Origin: an uncultured Ferrovibrio sp.
Lineage (GTDB): Bacteria > Pseudomonadota > Alphaproteobacteria > Ferrovibrionales > Ferrovibrionaceae
Assembly: GCF_937960835.1 (NCBI RefSeq)
Contig: NZ_CALGPC010000016.1
Location: 1-64,000 of the forward strand
Direction: 5' to 3'
DNA: 64,000 nucleotides
A program made the translations under genes and the position numbers. The first letter of the stretch is position 1. Each line of letters opens with the position of its first letter. The notes beneath the pieces are model-generated. The model was given only the letters and a program-made list of their open reading frames with translations, was not told the origin of the DNA and did not search any database. Below, piece after piece: positions 18,929 through 27,831 of this stretch.

Positions 18929-19323
18929 TCCCTTTCCTTGTTCTTCCCGGCAGCCTCAGCGGCGTTATCCGCCTGCTGCTGCGCCTGCATCAGCATCGCC
19001 GTGCGGATCGCCGACCACAAAGCGGCAGCGACGCCCAGCAGAATGAATCCCAGCAACCCCCAGGGTGCCGTATCGAACCAGCGGTCGACCCACCAGCCGA
19101 TGAACAGCGACACCACCACCGCCGCCACCATTTCGATTGCCAGCGACCAGGCCTTGCCGACCTGCCGCATGGAGCGGGGATCGGCATCGGGTCGACGCTT
19201 GGCATTCTCGGCCGCCTTGCGCTCGCGCACCGTTTCCAGGTCGCGGCCCAGGCGGGCAAGGGCGTCGGCATCGGACCTTGGGGGTCCGTCTTCTGGTTTC
19301 GGCGGATGATCTTGATCAGCCAT
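18925..19323 (-). CDS. atpI: ATP synthase protein I (AtpI-like assembly factor)
   Basis: 132 residues: a charged ~60-residue N-terminus, then two membrane helices (SLAIEMVAAVVVSLFIGWWV and APWGLLGFILLGVAAALWSA) with DRWFDTAPW between, typical of alphaproteobacterial AtpI. AtpI helps assemble the c-ring and may aid Mg2+ or Ca2+ movement in some species. ATG 19323 has GGAG six bases upstream. First gene of the F0 operon. Confidence 0.93.
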   Translation of the reverse strand: MADQDHPPKPEDGPPRSDADALARLGRDLETVRERKAAENAKRRPDADPRSMRQVGKAWSLAIEMVAAVVVSLFIGWWVDRWFDTAPWGLLGFILLGVAAALWSAIRTAMLMQAQQQADNAAEAAGKNKERD

Positions 19324-19369
19324 AGACACTCCGGCGCCGCAGAGCAGCCGCCCCCCAGAAAGCGGGGGC

Positions 19370-19398
19370 ACCATAGAAACAGCGGTTTACCCAGTCAA
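19370..19398 (-). promoter_or_regulatory. sigma-70-like promoter of the atp (F0) operon
   Basis: On the minus strand, TTGACT (-35, 19393-19398) and TATGGT (-10, 19370-19375) are separated by exactly 17 bases, ending about 45 bases upstream of the atpI start. This is one of the best promoter matches in the window. Confidence 0.7.
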
Positions 19399-19579
19399 GC
19401 AGTGCCGCCGCCCCGGCAAACTTGCGAATTATTTGCATCTGCCAAATCAACCCCTTTGTAAATGCAGGGTTTTTATCACCTATTCCCGTTCGCGGTCCGG
19501 CGGCCGTTTTCACCTGAACCCGCCATGCCGAACGGCTGCCACAAGCTGCGACATTCCGCCGCAGGGGGCGGCTTTTGCG

Positions 19580-20167
19580 TCATTCCGGCGGCAGGTCGGC
19601 CGGCAGATCGGCGCAGAAATATTCGGTGAAGTTGCTGCCGACATGCGGGGCGTAGGTGGCCTCCGCTATCGGGTCGAAATGATAGACCGACAGGCCGAAC
19701 AGCCCATAAGGGCGGCCATCGGCGTCGCTGAGCGGCACGACCAGGCGCTCGGCTGCCTTTACCGGCACGTCCGGCGACCCGGAATGGCGATGCCCGACAT
19801 GCAGGATGGGGGTAAGGACGATGCGGCGGTAGATCTCATTCGCCAGGGCGGCGCTGCTGGCTGGCATGAAGTCGTGCGGCCGCTTGCCCATCAGGGTGGT
19901 GCCCCAGGCCTGGTTTACCAGTTCGCCCGACAGGGTGCAGATGAAGGTATCGAAGGCCGGGTCATAGCGCATCAGATAGACATATGGCAGGCATGGCTTC
20001 AGCGCGGCCGGATCGATGGCGCTGCGCGGGACAACCAGCCCGACACGGCGTTCGGCCCAGTGGCGCAGGAAGAGACGAAACCGGGGATCGCTGAATGACG
20101 GCCAGCGGCCCGGCGGCCCGATCCTGCCATCGGCCGCCCCACCGATATCATTCCGCCGTGCGTCCAT
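19580..20167 (-). CDS. PAS_5-type PAS domain protein (copy 1)
   Basis: 195 residues. Layout is typical of a family of small stand-alone PAS proteins abundant in Rhodospirillales: an opening FSDPRFRLFLRHWAERR, then IDPAALKPCLPYVYLMRYDP, a central sensory fold with FICTLSGELVNQAWGTTLMGK, and a C-terminal strand region RLVVPLSDADGRPYGLFGLSVY. There is no output domain, signal peptide or membrane span, so it is a cytosolic one-domain protein whose ligand and partner are unknown. It is the close neighbour and clear paralogue of the gene at 20228-20809. Confidence 0.85.
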   Translation of the reverse strand: MDARRNDIGGAADGRIGPPGRWPSFSDPRFRLFLRHWAERRVGLVVPRSAIDPAALKPCLPYVYLMRYDPAFDTFICTLSGELVNQAWGTTLMGKRPHDFMPASSAALANEIYRRIVLTPILHVGHRHSGSPDVPVKAAERLVVPLSDADGRPYGLFGLSVYHFDPIAEATYAPHVGSNFTEYFCADLPADLPPE

Positions 20168-20227
20168 TCCTCGCCATGCTATGTCACGCGCAAACGGCCG
20201 TCGAGCTGCAACCGGAGCTTTCAGCGT

Positions 20228-20809
20228 TCAGCCCGGCAAGCCGTTGGGTAGATCCGCACAGTTGTAGAACAATGTCTCGCCCGTCACGTCCACCACGTCG
20301 CGGGCCTGGGTGACCGGATCGAAATAGTACAAGGTCATGCCGAACACGCCGTAGGGCCGGCCCTCGTCATCGCTGAGCGGCGCGACCAGGCGCTCGGCTG
20401 CCTTCTCTGATCGCTTCAGCGGGTTGATGCGCCGCCGGCTCACCAGCAGCGCCGGGCGCTGCATGATTTCGCGGTATTGGCTTACGCAGCTTTCGGCGTA
20501 ATCGGACGGCATGAAGGTGGTCAGCGGTTTGCCGATGACACTCTGGCCCCAGGCTTCGTTGACCTTTTCGCCCGCCAGCGTGCAGATGAAATCGCCTTCC
20601 TGCCGGCGATGCTGGATCAGCCATACATGCGGCAGGCAGGATTTGATGGTGGCGGGATCGATGCTGCTGCGCGGCTGCATCAGGCCGCGGCGGCGTTCCG
20701 CCCAGCAGCGCAGAAACGTAATGAAGCGCGGGTCGCTGAAAGTGGGCCAGATGCCCGGAGGTGCGGTCTGCTCCTCGCCGGATAGGCCAGCCTCTTCGAC
20801 TGCTCTCAT
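20228..20809 (-). CDS. PAS_5-type PAS domain protein (copy 2)
   Basis: 193 residues, paralogue of the neighbouring gene at 19580-20167: FSDPRFITFLRCWAERRRGL, IDPATIKSCLPHVWLIQHRR, FICTLAGEKVNEAWGQSVIGK and RLVAPLSDDEGRPYGVFGMTLYYFDP match it segment by segment, indicating tandem duplication. One PAS fold and no output domain. Two cysteines not shared with copy 1 are in the first third. Possibly transcribed together with copy 1 (60-base gap). Confidence 0.85.
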   Translation of the reverse strand: MRAVEEAGLSGEEQTAPPGIWPTFSDPRFITFLRCWAERRRGLMQPRSSIDPATIKSCLPHVWLIQHRRQEGDFICTLAGEKVNEAWGQSVIGKPLTTFMPSDYAESCVSQYREIMQRPALLVSRRRINPLKRSEKAAERLVAPLSDDEGRPYGVFGMTLYYFDPVTQARDVVDVTGETLFYNCADLPNGLPG

Positions 20810-20949
20810 GCCTTTTGTTATGCCCCCCTTTTCGAGCGCGTATTTCGCGTCTCGGATATGAAAGCATACTATGGCATTCGTGACGGCAGCGTCGATGGTT
20901 CGTTAGTCGTAGTGCTTGGGAAGCGAAACCGGGTGCGATGCTGCGCGGT

Positions 20950-21708
20950 TCAGTGACCGCAGGTCCGGCAATGCGGATCACGGCGCAGCCGCACCGTGCG
21001 GAAATCGCCCCGCAGCGCGTCGTAGAGCATCAGCCGGCCCGACAGGCTATCACCCAGATCGAGAATCTCTTTTACGACCTCGAGCGCCTGCAGACTGCCC
21101 ATCACGCCACCCAGAGCGCCGAGCACGCCGGCTTCGGAACAGGCCGGAATGCTGCCGGGCGGCGGCGGTTCGGGGAAGACGCAGCGATAGCAGGGATGCG
21201 GCGCGCCAAGATGCGCCTTGAAGGTGGAAAGCTGTCCATCGAAGCGCAGGATCGCCGCCGTGACCAAGGTCTTCTTGAGGCGGTAGCAGGTGTCGTTGAC
21301 GAGGAAGCGGGTGTCGAAATTGTCGCTGCCATCGGCGACGATGTCATAGCCGGCAAAAATCTTCTCGGCATTCTCCTCGGTCAGCCGCAAGGTGTGCTCG
21401 ATGACGCGGACATGCGGATTGAGGCTCGCCACGGCGATGGCGGCGCTTTCGGTCTTGTGCGTGCCGATCCGCGTCGTGTCATGCGCCACCTGGCGCTGCA
21501 GGTTCGACAGCGACACGGTATCGTCGTCGACGATGCCAATCGTGCCAACACCTGCCGCGGCCAGATAGAGCAGCATGGGAGAGCCGAGCCCGCCGGCGCC
21601 GATCACCAGCACGCGGGCATTCTTCAGCTTCTGCTGCCCGGCCCCGCCGATCTCCGGCAGGATCACATGGCGAGCATAGCGCTCCAGTTCCTCCTGGGAG
21701 AACACCAT
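20950..21708 (-). CDS. moeB: MoeB/ThiF/HesA-type adenylyltransferase (E1-like)
   Basis: 252 residues. The nucleotide-binding loop is VIGAGGLGSPMLLYLAAAG near residue 35, followed by DDDTVSLSNLQRQ, and zinc is held by CYRC and CRTC pairs. These enzymes adenylate the C-terminal Gly-Gly of MoaD or ThiS before sulfur transfer in molybdopterin or thiamine synthesis. The family's short form without a C-terminal rhodanese domain is seen here. It sits 15 bases downstream of cysK on the same strand, which suggests a sulfur-transfer link; a molybdopterin role would also serve the formate dehydrogenase and molybdenum hydroxylase encoded later in the window. MoeB versus ThiF is not decided by sequence alone. 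Confidence 0.85.
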   Translation of the reverse strand: MVFSQEELERYARHVILPEIGGAGQQKLKNARVLVIGAGGLGSPMLLYLAAAGVGTIGIVDDDTVSLSNLQRQVAHDTTRIGTHKTESAAIAVASLNPHVRVIEHTLRLTEENAEKIFAGYDIVADGSDNFDTRFLVNDTCYRLKKTLVTAAILRFDGQLSTFKAHLGAPHPCYRCVFPEPPPPGSIPACSEAGVLGALGGVMGSLQALEVVKEILDLGDSLSGRLMLYDALRGDFRTVRLRRDPHCRTCGH

Positions 21709-21723
21709 GTCGCCGCTGCCTGC

Positions 21724-22704
21724 TCAGAGACCGTCGAACAGAGCCGTCGACAGGTAACGTTCGGCAAAGGACGGGATGATCACCACCACGGTCTTGCCTT
21801 CCATGCCAGGGCGCGAGGCGACTTCAAGCGCCGCCGCCATCGCCGCGCCAGACGAGATGCCGGCCGGAATGCCTTCCAGCCTGGCCAGACGGCGCGAGGT
21901 CTCGAACGCCGTCTCGTTGCCGATCGTGATGACTTCGTCGATCAGCTTGGTGTCGAGATTGCCCGGGATGAAGCCCGCGCCGATGCCCTGAATCTTATGC
22001 GGGCCGGCCTTGCCGCCGGAGATGACCGGGCTGTCCTCCGGCTCGACTGCCACCATGCGCAGGCCCGGCTTGCGCTGCTTGAGCACGCTGCCGACACCGG
22101 TGAGCGTGCCGCCGGTGCCCACGCCGGAAATCACCACATCGACCTTGCCCTCGGTATCGGTCCAGATCTCTTCCGCCGTGGTGCTGCGATGGATGTCCGG
22201 ATTGGCCGGGTTCTCGAACTGCTGCGGCATCACCGCACCGGGAATTTCCTTCAGCAATTCATCGGCACGGGCCAGGGCCCCCTTCATGCCGAGCGGCGCC
22301 GGCGTCAGTTCCAGTTCGGCGCCGAGGAACTTGAGCATCTTGCGCCGTTCCAGCGACATGCTTTCCGGCATCACCAGGATCAGGCGATAGCCTTTTGCCG
22401 CGGCGACGAAGGCCAGCGCGATGCCGGTATTGCCCGAGGTCGGCTCGACAATGGTGGCACCGGGCTTGAGCTTGCCGCTGTTTTCCATCGCCTCGATCAT
22501 CGCGATGCCGATGCGGTCCTTCACGGAGGCCAGCGGGTTGAAGAATTCCAGCTTGGCCAGCAGATCGGCCTTGGCGCCGGCTTCCTGCGCCAGGCGATTG
22601 ATGCGCACCAGCGGCGTCGCGCCGATCGTGTCGACGATCGAGTTGTAGACGCGACCGCGCGGTGGGTTGGGGGCTCGGGCGATATTCGGGCGCGCTTGGG
22701 TCAT
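21724..22704 (-). CDS. cysK: cysteine synthase A (O-acetylserine sulfhydrylase)
   Basis: 326-residue PLP enzyme that makes cysteine from O-acetylserine and sulfide. The PLP lysine is K62 in FFNPLASVKDRIG; the phosphate- and substrate-binding loop is PTSGNTGIALAF near 88-99; GVGTGGTLTGVG binds the PLP phosphate; and the PEDSPV..GG segment follows. ATG 22704 has CGGAGGA directly upstream. The gene is downstream of an Rrf2-type regulator, and two 13-bp direct repeats lie 26-56 bases upstream of its start. It probably forms a small operon with moeB. Confidence 0.95.
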   Translation of the reverse strand: MTQARPNIARAPNPPRGRVYNSIVDTIGATPLVRINRLAQEAGAKADLLAKLEFFNPLASVKDRIGIAMIEAMENSGKLKPGATIVEPTSGNTGIALAFVAAAKGYRLILVMPESMSLERRKMLKFLGAELELTPAPLGMKGALARADELLKEIPGAVMPQQFENPANPDIHRSTTAEEIWTDTEGKVDVVISGVGTGGTLTGVGSVLKQRKPGLRMVAVEPEDSPVISGGKAGPHKIQGIGAGFIPGNLDTKLIDEVITIGNETAFETSRRLARLEGIPAGISSGAAMAAALEVASRPGMEGKTVVVIIPSFAERYLSTALFDGL

Positions 22705-22729
22705 GATTCCTCCGATGCGTTATCCAGTT

Positions 22730-22760
22730 GTTTCTTCCGTTATGGCGGTTTCTTCCGTTA
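22730..22760 (-). repeat. two 13-bp direct repeats upstream of cysK (candidate operator)
   Basis: On the minus strand TAACGGAAGAAAC occurs twice, at 22760-22748 and 22742-22730, an 18-base period, ending 26 bases before the cysK ATG. The Rrf2 regulator gene lies just upstream, so this is a candidate binding site for it. Direct observation of the repeat; the function is inference. Confidence 0.55.
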
Positions 22761-22877
22761 GGCCGATGGCGTCGTTTCCGCGACAGCCCATATCCAGGGC
22801 GGCGATGACGCCTTGCCCCTGGGTTTTAGCTGCCGCGCGGCACGCCTGGCTCAAGGGGTCCACTCAGGCGGCCAGTA

Positions 22878-23327
22878 TCAGATCGCGAAGTCGGCCGTCT
22901 CGAGCTCGGCGGCGAGGCCGGACTGTTCCGCGCGGTTGCACAAATCCTCAAGCGTGATCTTGTCGACCTTGGCCATCACTGCCGCCTGACACTCTTCCCA
23001 GATCGGCTGCACGGTGCGGCGGCCAAGATCGGAACCGGCAGCGAAGCTGTCCTCGCTATCGGCGTCCAGTTCGGAAACGATGCGGATGACCTCGCCCACC
23101 GTGATGCGCCGGCGTTCGCGGGCCAGCGTGTAGCCGCCGCGCGGGCCGCGCACGCCTTTAAGGATTCCGTTGCGCACCAGATGCTGCATTACCTGTTCGA
23201 GATAGCGCTGCGGCACGCCCTGGCGAGCCGCGATGTCCTTCGATTGCACCGGCTCGGGGCGGGCATGGAAAGCGATGTCGACCACCGCTTCGAGGGCATG
23301 CATGGTGCGTCGCGTGCATTTCAGCAT
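22878..23327 (-). CDS. Rrf2-family transcriptional regulator lacking Fe-S cysteines
   Basis: 149 residues with an N-terminal winged helix: MLKCTRRTMHALEAVVDIAF, then QRYLEQVMQHLVRNGILKGVRGPRGGYTLAR, the classic Rrf2 recognition helix and wing. IscR and NsrR carry three spaced cysteines near residues 90-105; here that segment (EDSFAAGSDLGRRTVQPIW) has none, leaving only single cysteines at EECQ and DLCNRA. It therefore resembles cluster-free members such as CymR, the cysteine-metabolism regulator of Firmicutes. Its position upstream of cysK supports control of cysteine synthesis, perhaps through the repeats at 22730-22760. Confidence 0.85.
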   Translation of the reverse strand: MLKCTRRTMHALEAVVDIAFHARPEPVQSKDIAARQGVPQRYLEQVMQHLVRNGILKGVRGPRGGYTLARERRRITVGEVIRIVSELDADSEDSFAAGSDLGRRTVQPIWEECQAAVMAKVDKITLEDLCNRAEQSGLAAELETADFAI

Positions 23328-23332
23328 GAGGT

Positions 23333-23824
23333 TCAGTCTCCTGTGGCTGCTTTCGCCGCGGGCGTGGCGGTGCCGGTCGAGCCGAAGCCGCCGGCGCCGC
23401 GCTGGGTCTCCGGCAGTTCGGCCGCCTCGACCCAGTCGACGCGGCTATAGGCGGCGACGACCATCTGCGCGATGCGTTCGCCGCGATTGATGACGAAAGG
23501 CTGTTGCCCGTGGTTGATCAGCACGACGCCGACCTCACCGCGGTAATCGGCATCGACGGTGCCTGGTGCGTTCAGCACGGTGACGCCATGTTTCAGCGCA
23601 AGGCCGGAACGGGGCCGCACCTGCGCCTCAAAACCCGGCGGCACGGCGATGGCCAGCCCGGTCGGCACCAGGCGGCGTTCGCCCGGCTGCAAGGTGATCG
23701 GCTCGGAGATCGCGGCCAGCAGATCGAGGCCGGCGGAATCCGGCGTGGCGTAAGCCGGCAGCGGCAGTCCCTCGGCATGGGGCAGGCGCTTGATCGGTAC
23801 ATGCAGGGGTACCGGTCGGGTCAT
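23333..23824 (-). CDS. dut: dUTP diphosphatase (trimeric dUTPase)
   Basis: 163 residues with all five dUTPase motifs in order: SAGLDLLA (1), RPRSGLA (2), GTVDADYRGE (3), RGERIAQMV (4) and RGAGGFGSTG (5, the P-loop-like tail). It hydrolyses dUTP to dUMP and PPi, keeping uracil out of DNA. Its ATG overlaps the coaBC stop by one base (TGATG), implying coupled translation. Confidence 0.97.
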   Translation of the reverse strand: MTRPVPLHVPIKRLPHAEGLPLPAYATPDSAGLDLLAAISEPITLQPGERRLVPTGLAIAVPPGFEAQVRPRSGLALKHGVTVLNAPGTVDADYRGEVGVVLINHGQQPFVINRGERIAQMVVAAYSRVDWVEAAELPETQRGAGGFGSTGTATPAAKAATGD

Positions 23825-25116
23825 CAGGAGCGTCCTTTGCTGATTTTCGGTTTTGTGAGCTTCACGACCGGAGCGGATTCGCTAAAGAAGGCAGCGATGC
23901 GATCCGCCAGCTGCGCTGCGACCTCCGCCTTGCTCATGCGCGGCCAGTCTTCCACGCCATCCTGGCGCACCAGATGCACCCTGTTGCTGTCGCCGCCGAA
24001 GGTATCCGATCCCTCGCCGACATGGTTGGCGACGATCCAGTCGCAGCCTTTCGAAGCCAGCTTCTTCTTCGCATAGGCGACGACATTCTCGGTCTCGGCG
24101 GCAAAGCCGACGACCAGCGTGGGGCGGCGCTTGGCGTCCGTGGTGGCGATGGCGCGCAAAATGTCCGGGTTCTCCGCCAGCCGCAACGTCGGCGGCGTAT
24201 CGCTGGTCTTCTTCAGCTTCTGTGATGCTTCGACGGCGACGCGCCAGTCCGCCACCGCGGCGGCAAAGATCGCGGCATCGGCCGGCAGGTTGAGGAAGCA
24301 GGCGGAAAACATGTCGCGCGCCGCTTCCACATGGATCGTCTTCACGCCCGGCGGATCGGGCAGACTGACCGGGCCGGTGACCAGGATCACCTCGGCGCCG
24401 CGCGCAGCCAGGGCGGCAGCGATGGCATGGCCCTGCTTGCCCGAGGAACGGTTGGCGATATAGCGCACCGGATCGATCGGCTCATGCGTCGGCCCGGAGG
24501 TGACGATCACCTTGCGGCCCTTCAGGCTTTGCGCAGGCGGCGGCTGCACGAGCATGAGATGCTTGGGCAGCGGCTTGCCGAACTGCGCCTCGATGGCGGC
24601 AACGATCTCCAGCGGCTCCGCCATGCGGCCGGGGCCATATTCGCCGCATGCCATCTCGCCGTCGTTTGGTCCGACGAAGGCCACGCCGTCCTGTTTGAGC
24701 TGTTCGACGTTGCGCTGGGTGGCCGGATGCAGCCACATGCGGACATTCATTGCCGGCGCGACGAGGATCGGCTTGTCGGTGGCCAGCAGCAGGGTCGTGG
24801 CCATGTCGTCGGCCAGGCCCTGGGCCATACGGGCGAGAATATTGGCGGTCGCCGGGGCGACCACGACCAGATCGGCGTCGCGGGACAGCTCGATATGTCC
24901 CATCTCGGCTTCGTCGGTCAGCGAGAAAATATCGGTGGAGACCTTCTCGCCGCTCAGCGACGAGACGCTCAGGGGCGTGACGAATTGCTCGGCCGCCTTG
25001 GTCATGGCGCAGCGCACGCTGGCACCGCGCTCGCGCAGGCGGCGGATCAGCTCAAGCGATTTGTAGGCAGCAATGCCGCCCGAAATCACCAGCAGAATGC
25101 GTTTGCCCTTCAGCAT
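23824..25116 (-). CDS. coaBC: bifunctional phosphopantothenoylcysteine decarboxylase/synthetase
   Basis: 430-residue coenzyme A biosynthesis enzyme. The N-terminal flavoprotein decarboxylase (CoaC) shows SGGIAAYKSLELIRRLRERG, the PAMN motif in VAPAMNVRMW and the catalytic-loop cysteine in MACGEYGPGRMAE. The C-terminal synthetase (CoaB) begins VTSGPTHEPIDPVRYIANRS, with NRSSGKQG, and later VANHVGEGSDTFGGDSN. The dut-coaBC pairing is common in proteobacteria. Confidence 0.96.
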   Translation of the reverse strand: MLKGKRILLVISGGIAAYKSLELIRRLRERGASVRCAMTKAAEQFVTPLSVSSLSGEKVSTDIFSLTDEAEMGHIELSRDADLVVVAPATANILARMAQGLADDMATTLLLATDKPILVAPAMNVRMWLHPATQRNVEQLKQDGVAFVGPNDGEMACGEYGPGRMAEPLEIVAAIEAQFGKPLPKHLMLVQPPPAQSLKGRKVIVTSGPTHEPIDPVRYIANRSSGKQGHAIAAALAARGAEVILVTGPVSLPDPPGVKTIHVEAARDMFSACFLNLPADAAIFAAAVADWRVAVEASQKLKKTSDTPPTLRLAENPDILRAIATTDAKRRPTLVVGFAAETENVVAYAKKKLASKGCDWIVANHVGEGSDTFGGDSNRVHLVRQDGVEDWPRMSKAEVAAQLADRIAAFFSESAPVVKLTKPKISKGRS

Positions 25117-25216
25117 GCCCTCGTCCGGCTTATGGCCAGCCGCAGGGAAATCACGCGGCCGGACTGTGCTTCACGCTAATCCACCTAAATTAAAACCACA
25201 AGGGCTTGCAGGGAAT

Positions 25217-25957
25217 CTAGACGTGCTGGCCGCCGTTAATGTGAATTTCGGCACCATTCACATAGGACGAAGTCGGCGTGCAGAGGAAGTAGATGGTTGA
25301 GGCCACTTCCTCGGGCTTGCCGAGCCGGTGCATCGGGATTTCCCGCCGCACGATCTCGTCGGTACCCGGCGAGAGAATAGAAGTATCGATCTCACCCGGA
25401 GCAATGGCATTGACGCGGATGTTATGCGGTCCGAATTCCCAGGCCATTTCCCGGGTCAGCGCCGCCAATGCCGCCTTGGAGGTGGCATAGGCCATGCCGG
25501 CAAAGGGATGCACGCGGCTGCCGGCAATTGAGGTAACATTGACGATGGAACCTTGCGCGGCCTTCAGTTCGTTGAAGAAGCCGCGGGCCAGCATCGCCAC
25601 CGAGAAAAGATTGACGTTATAGACCTTCATCAGCGTGCCGAAGTCGGTGTCGAGCACGCCAAGGCGCGAACCACCCGGCCCCTTGGGCGAGATTGCCGCA
25701 TTGTTGACCAGCGCATCGAGCTTGCCGTCCGGCAGGCGCTTTTTCAGCGCCTCGATGGCGGCCGGCAGCTGGTCGATATCGGCCAGATCCATCTGCACAT
25801 GGCTCTCGGCGCCGCCCTCCCAGGGGCAATGTTCGGAAAAGGGCTGACGCGAAACGGTGAAGACGCGCCAGCCGGCGGCGGAAAAGCGCTTCACAGTGGC
25901 ATGGCCGATACCGCGGCTGGCGCCGGTGAGGATCAAGGTACGTTGACGGTCTGTCAT
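25217..25957 (-). CDS. short-chain dehydrogenase/reductase (SDR)
   Basis: 246 residues from ATG 25957. Cofactor loop TGASRGIG near the N-terminus, NNAAIS in the middle, a catalytic Ser in NVTSIAGSR, and YATSK for the Tyr-x3-Lys pair. The C-terminal IAPGEIDTSI and the final INGGQHV are typical of classical SDRs. An upstream in-frame ATG at 26152 adds 65 residues unlike SDRs and was rejected. The arginine two residues after the first Gly motif and the following strand suggest NADP preference, though this is weak. Substrate unknown. Confidence 0.88.
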   Translation of the reverse strand: MTDRQRTLILTGASRGIGHATVKRFSAAGWRVFTVSRQPFSEHCPWEGGAESHVQMDLADIDQLPAAIEALKKRLPDGKLDALVNNAAISPKGPGGSRLGVLDTDFGTLMKVYNVNLFSVAMLARGFFNELKAAQGSIVNVTSIAGSRVHPFAGMAYATSKAALAALTREMAWEFGPHNIRVNAIAPGEIDTSILSPGTDEIVRREIPMHRLGKPEEVASTIYFLCTPTSSYVNGAEIHINGGQHV

Positions 25958-26224
25958 AGTTGCAAATCTATCGCACCAGCACGGGCGGCGCCAGCGGCCA
26001 GCCGGCGCCGCGCTGGCGGCAAAGGCAGGAGGCAGCGCCTGCGTGACGGTGATCACCTGCTGCCGATCGAATTGGCGGCCTAGGTCTGAACGGGCGGTAT
26101 TTCCCGCAGGAGAGGCAGCGGAAACAATCCATTCGCCACATCGCTGCCGCATTCAGCCGTCATGGCTGCGGCGCGTTCGTCCGCCAGTCCGCCTATACTA
26201 GGCCAAAAGAAACGGGGGCCATTT

Positions 26225-27364
26225 ATGTCCGACGCTTATCCGATCGGCATCGAGGAAGAGTATTTCCTCGCCGATGCCGAAACCAAGAATGCAGTGCCGC
26301 GCATGCCGAAGGCATTAATGCGGCGCTGCAAGGAAGCGCTGGGCGACCAGGTGCAGACGGAACTGCTGCAATCGCAGATCGAGGTCGCGACGCCGATCTG
26401 CCGCTCGCTGGAAGATGCCCGCAAGGCCCTGCGGCATTGCCGCCAATCCCTGGCCGAGGCCACTGCGGAATTCGACATGGCGCTGTTTGCCGCGGGCACG
26501 CATCCTTTGGCGGAATGGTCGGAGCAGGAGCCGACCGACAAGCCGCGCTACCACAAGATCGCCGACGATCTGAAAATCCTGGCACGCCGCAACATGCTGT
26601 GCGGCATGCATGTCCATGTGGAGATCGCCGATCCGCACCAGCGGCTGGATGTGATGAACCGCATCCTGCCGTTCCTGCCGGTGCTGCTGGGCCTGAGCAC
26701 CTCCTCGCCGTTCTGGCGCAAGCATACGACGGGACTGATGGGCTATCGCCTGGCGGCCTACGATGAACTGCCGCGCACCGGCATTCCGGAATTCTTCCCC
26801 GATCTTGCCGATTACAACGGCTATGTCGACACGCTTGTCTCGGCCGGTGTGATCGAGGATGCCACCCATATCTGGTGGTCGATCCGTCCCTCTTTACGCT
26901 TTCCCACGCTGGAACTGCGCATCGCCGATTCCTGCACCCATCTGGAAGATACGCTGTGCATCGCGGCGCTGTATCGCTGCCTGGCGCGGGCGCTGCAGCG
27001 GCGGCCGGACATCAACGCCACCTGGCGCAATCATACCCGGCTGCTGATCGAGGAAAACCGCTGGCGCGCCCAGCGCAACGGCACCAGCGAAGGCCTGATC
27101 GACATCAACAACAAGCGCATCACGCCGTTCGCCGACGTGATCGAGGATATCCTGCGCCTGATCGAGGAAGATGCCGCCGCGCTCGGCTGCATCCCCGAAG
27201 TCGCCCATGCCCGGCAGATCCTCGTCCGCGGCACCTCGGCCGCGCAGCAGCTCGCGCTGTATCGCGAGAAGCGGCAGGCCGGCGCCAGCCGTATCGAGGC
27301 CTTGCGCGCCGTGGTCGGCTGGCTGATTGCAACGACCAGGCAGGTGGCTGCCCGACCGGCCTGA
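26225..27364 (+). CDS. YbdK-type carboxylate-amine ligase (GCS2 family)
   Basis: 379 residues starting MSDAYPIGIEEEYFLADAET, the hallmark N-terminus of the YbdK/GCS2 family (GxExExFL). CGMHVHVEIADP carries the metal-binding His pair, WWSIRPSLRFPTLELRIAD follows. Relatives make gamma-glutamyl amides with ATP (weak glutamate-cysteine ligase activity in E. coli YbdK). ATG 26225 has GGGGG upstream; an earlier ATG at 26162 is unlikely. The gene is divergent from the SDR. Confidence 0.9.
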   Translation: MSDAYPIGIEEEYFLADAETKNAVPRMPKALMRRCKEALGDQVQTELLQSQIEVATPICRSLEDARKALRHCRQSLAEATAEFDMALFAAGTHPLAEWSEQEPTDKPRYHKIADDLKILARRNMLCGMHVHVEIADPHQRLDVMNRILPFLPVLLGLSTSSPFWRKHTTGLMGYRLAAYDELPRTGIPEFFPDLADYNGYVDTLVSAGVIEDATHIWWSIRPSLRFPTLELRIADSCTHLEDTLCIAALYRCLARALQRRPDINATWRNHTRLLIEENRWRAQRNGTSEGLIDINNKRITPFADVIEDILRLIEEDAAALGCIPEVAHARQILVRGTSAAQQLALYREKRQAGASRIEALRAVVGWLIATTRQVAARPA

Positions 27365-27399
27365 CGGGGCGCGCCGGCGCGCGCTATACTACCGGCCGC

Positions 27400-27741
27400 A
27401 TGGGTGAGGTTTCTTCTTCTCAGTCTTCCTCCCAGACCGCGCTGCGGCTGGACAAGTGGCTCTGGATGGCGCGGTTTTGCAAGTCACGCGCCATCGCACA
27501 AAGTTTTGCCGAGAAAGGACGCATCCGCATCAATGGCCGCGTCATCGACAAGACGCATGCGCAGGTGCGGATCGGCGACGTTCTGACCCTGCCGCTGCCC
27601 GGCGGCGTGCGCGTGGTGCAGATAACGCGTTTGCCGCTTCGCCGCGGCCCCGCGCCGGAAGCACAGGCGACATATGTCGAAATCCCGCCTCAGCGCGGCG
27701 AGGATGACGCTGCGACAGCGGACCGCGGCGGCAAAGATTGA
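27400..27741 (+). CDS. S4-domain RNA-binding protein, Hsp15-like
   Basis: 113 residues with an S4 domain: LRLDKWLWMARFCKSRAIAQ, then EKGRIRINGRVIDKTHAQVR and IGDVLTLPLPGGVRVVQI. This matches heat-shock protein 15, which binds stalled 50S subunits carrying nascent peptidyl-tRNA. It starts 35 bases after the ybdK-like gene. The C-terminus is charged and disordered. Confidence 0.85.
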   Translation: MGEVSSSQSSSQTALRLDKWLWMARFCKSRAIAQSFAEKGRIRINGRVIDKTHAQVRIGDVLTLPLPGGVRVVQITRLPLRRGPAPEAQATYVEIPPQRGEDDAATADRGGKD

Positions 27742-27831
27742 CCCTCTGTAGTCGCTGTGCTACCCGACGAGCCGCTGCTGCCCCATATATTCCGGTAGCG
27801 TTCATCAGCCGTCAGCCAAGGTTCTCAGCCA

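Noticed and set aside
20938..22761. Plus-strand open frame of 607 codons opposite moeB and cysK
   Set aside because: Antisense shadow spanning two well-supported genes and their gap; composition typical of shadow frames.
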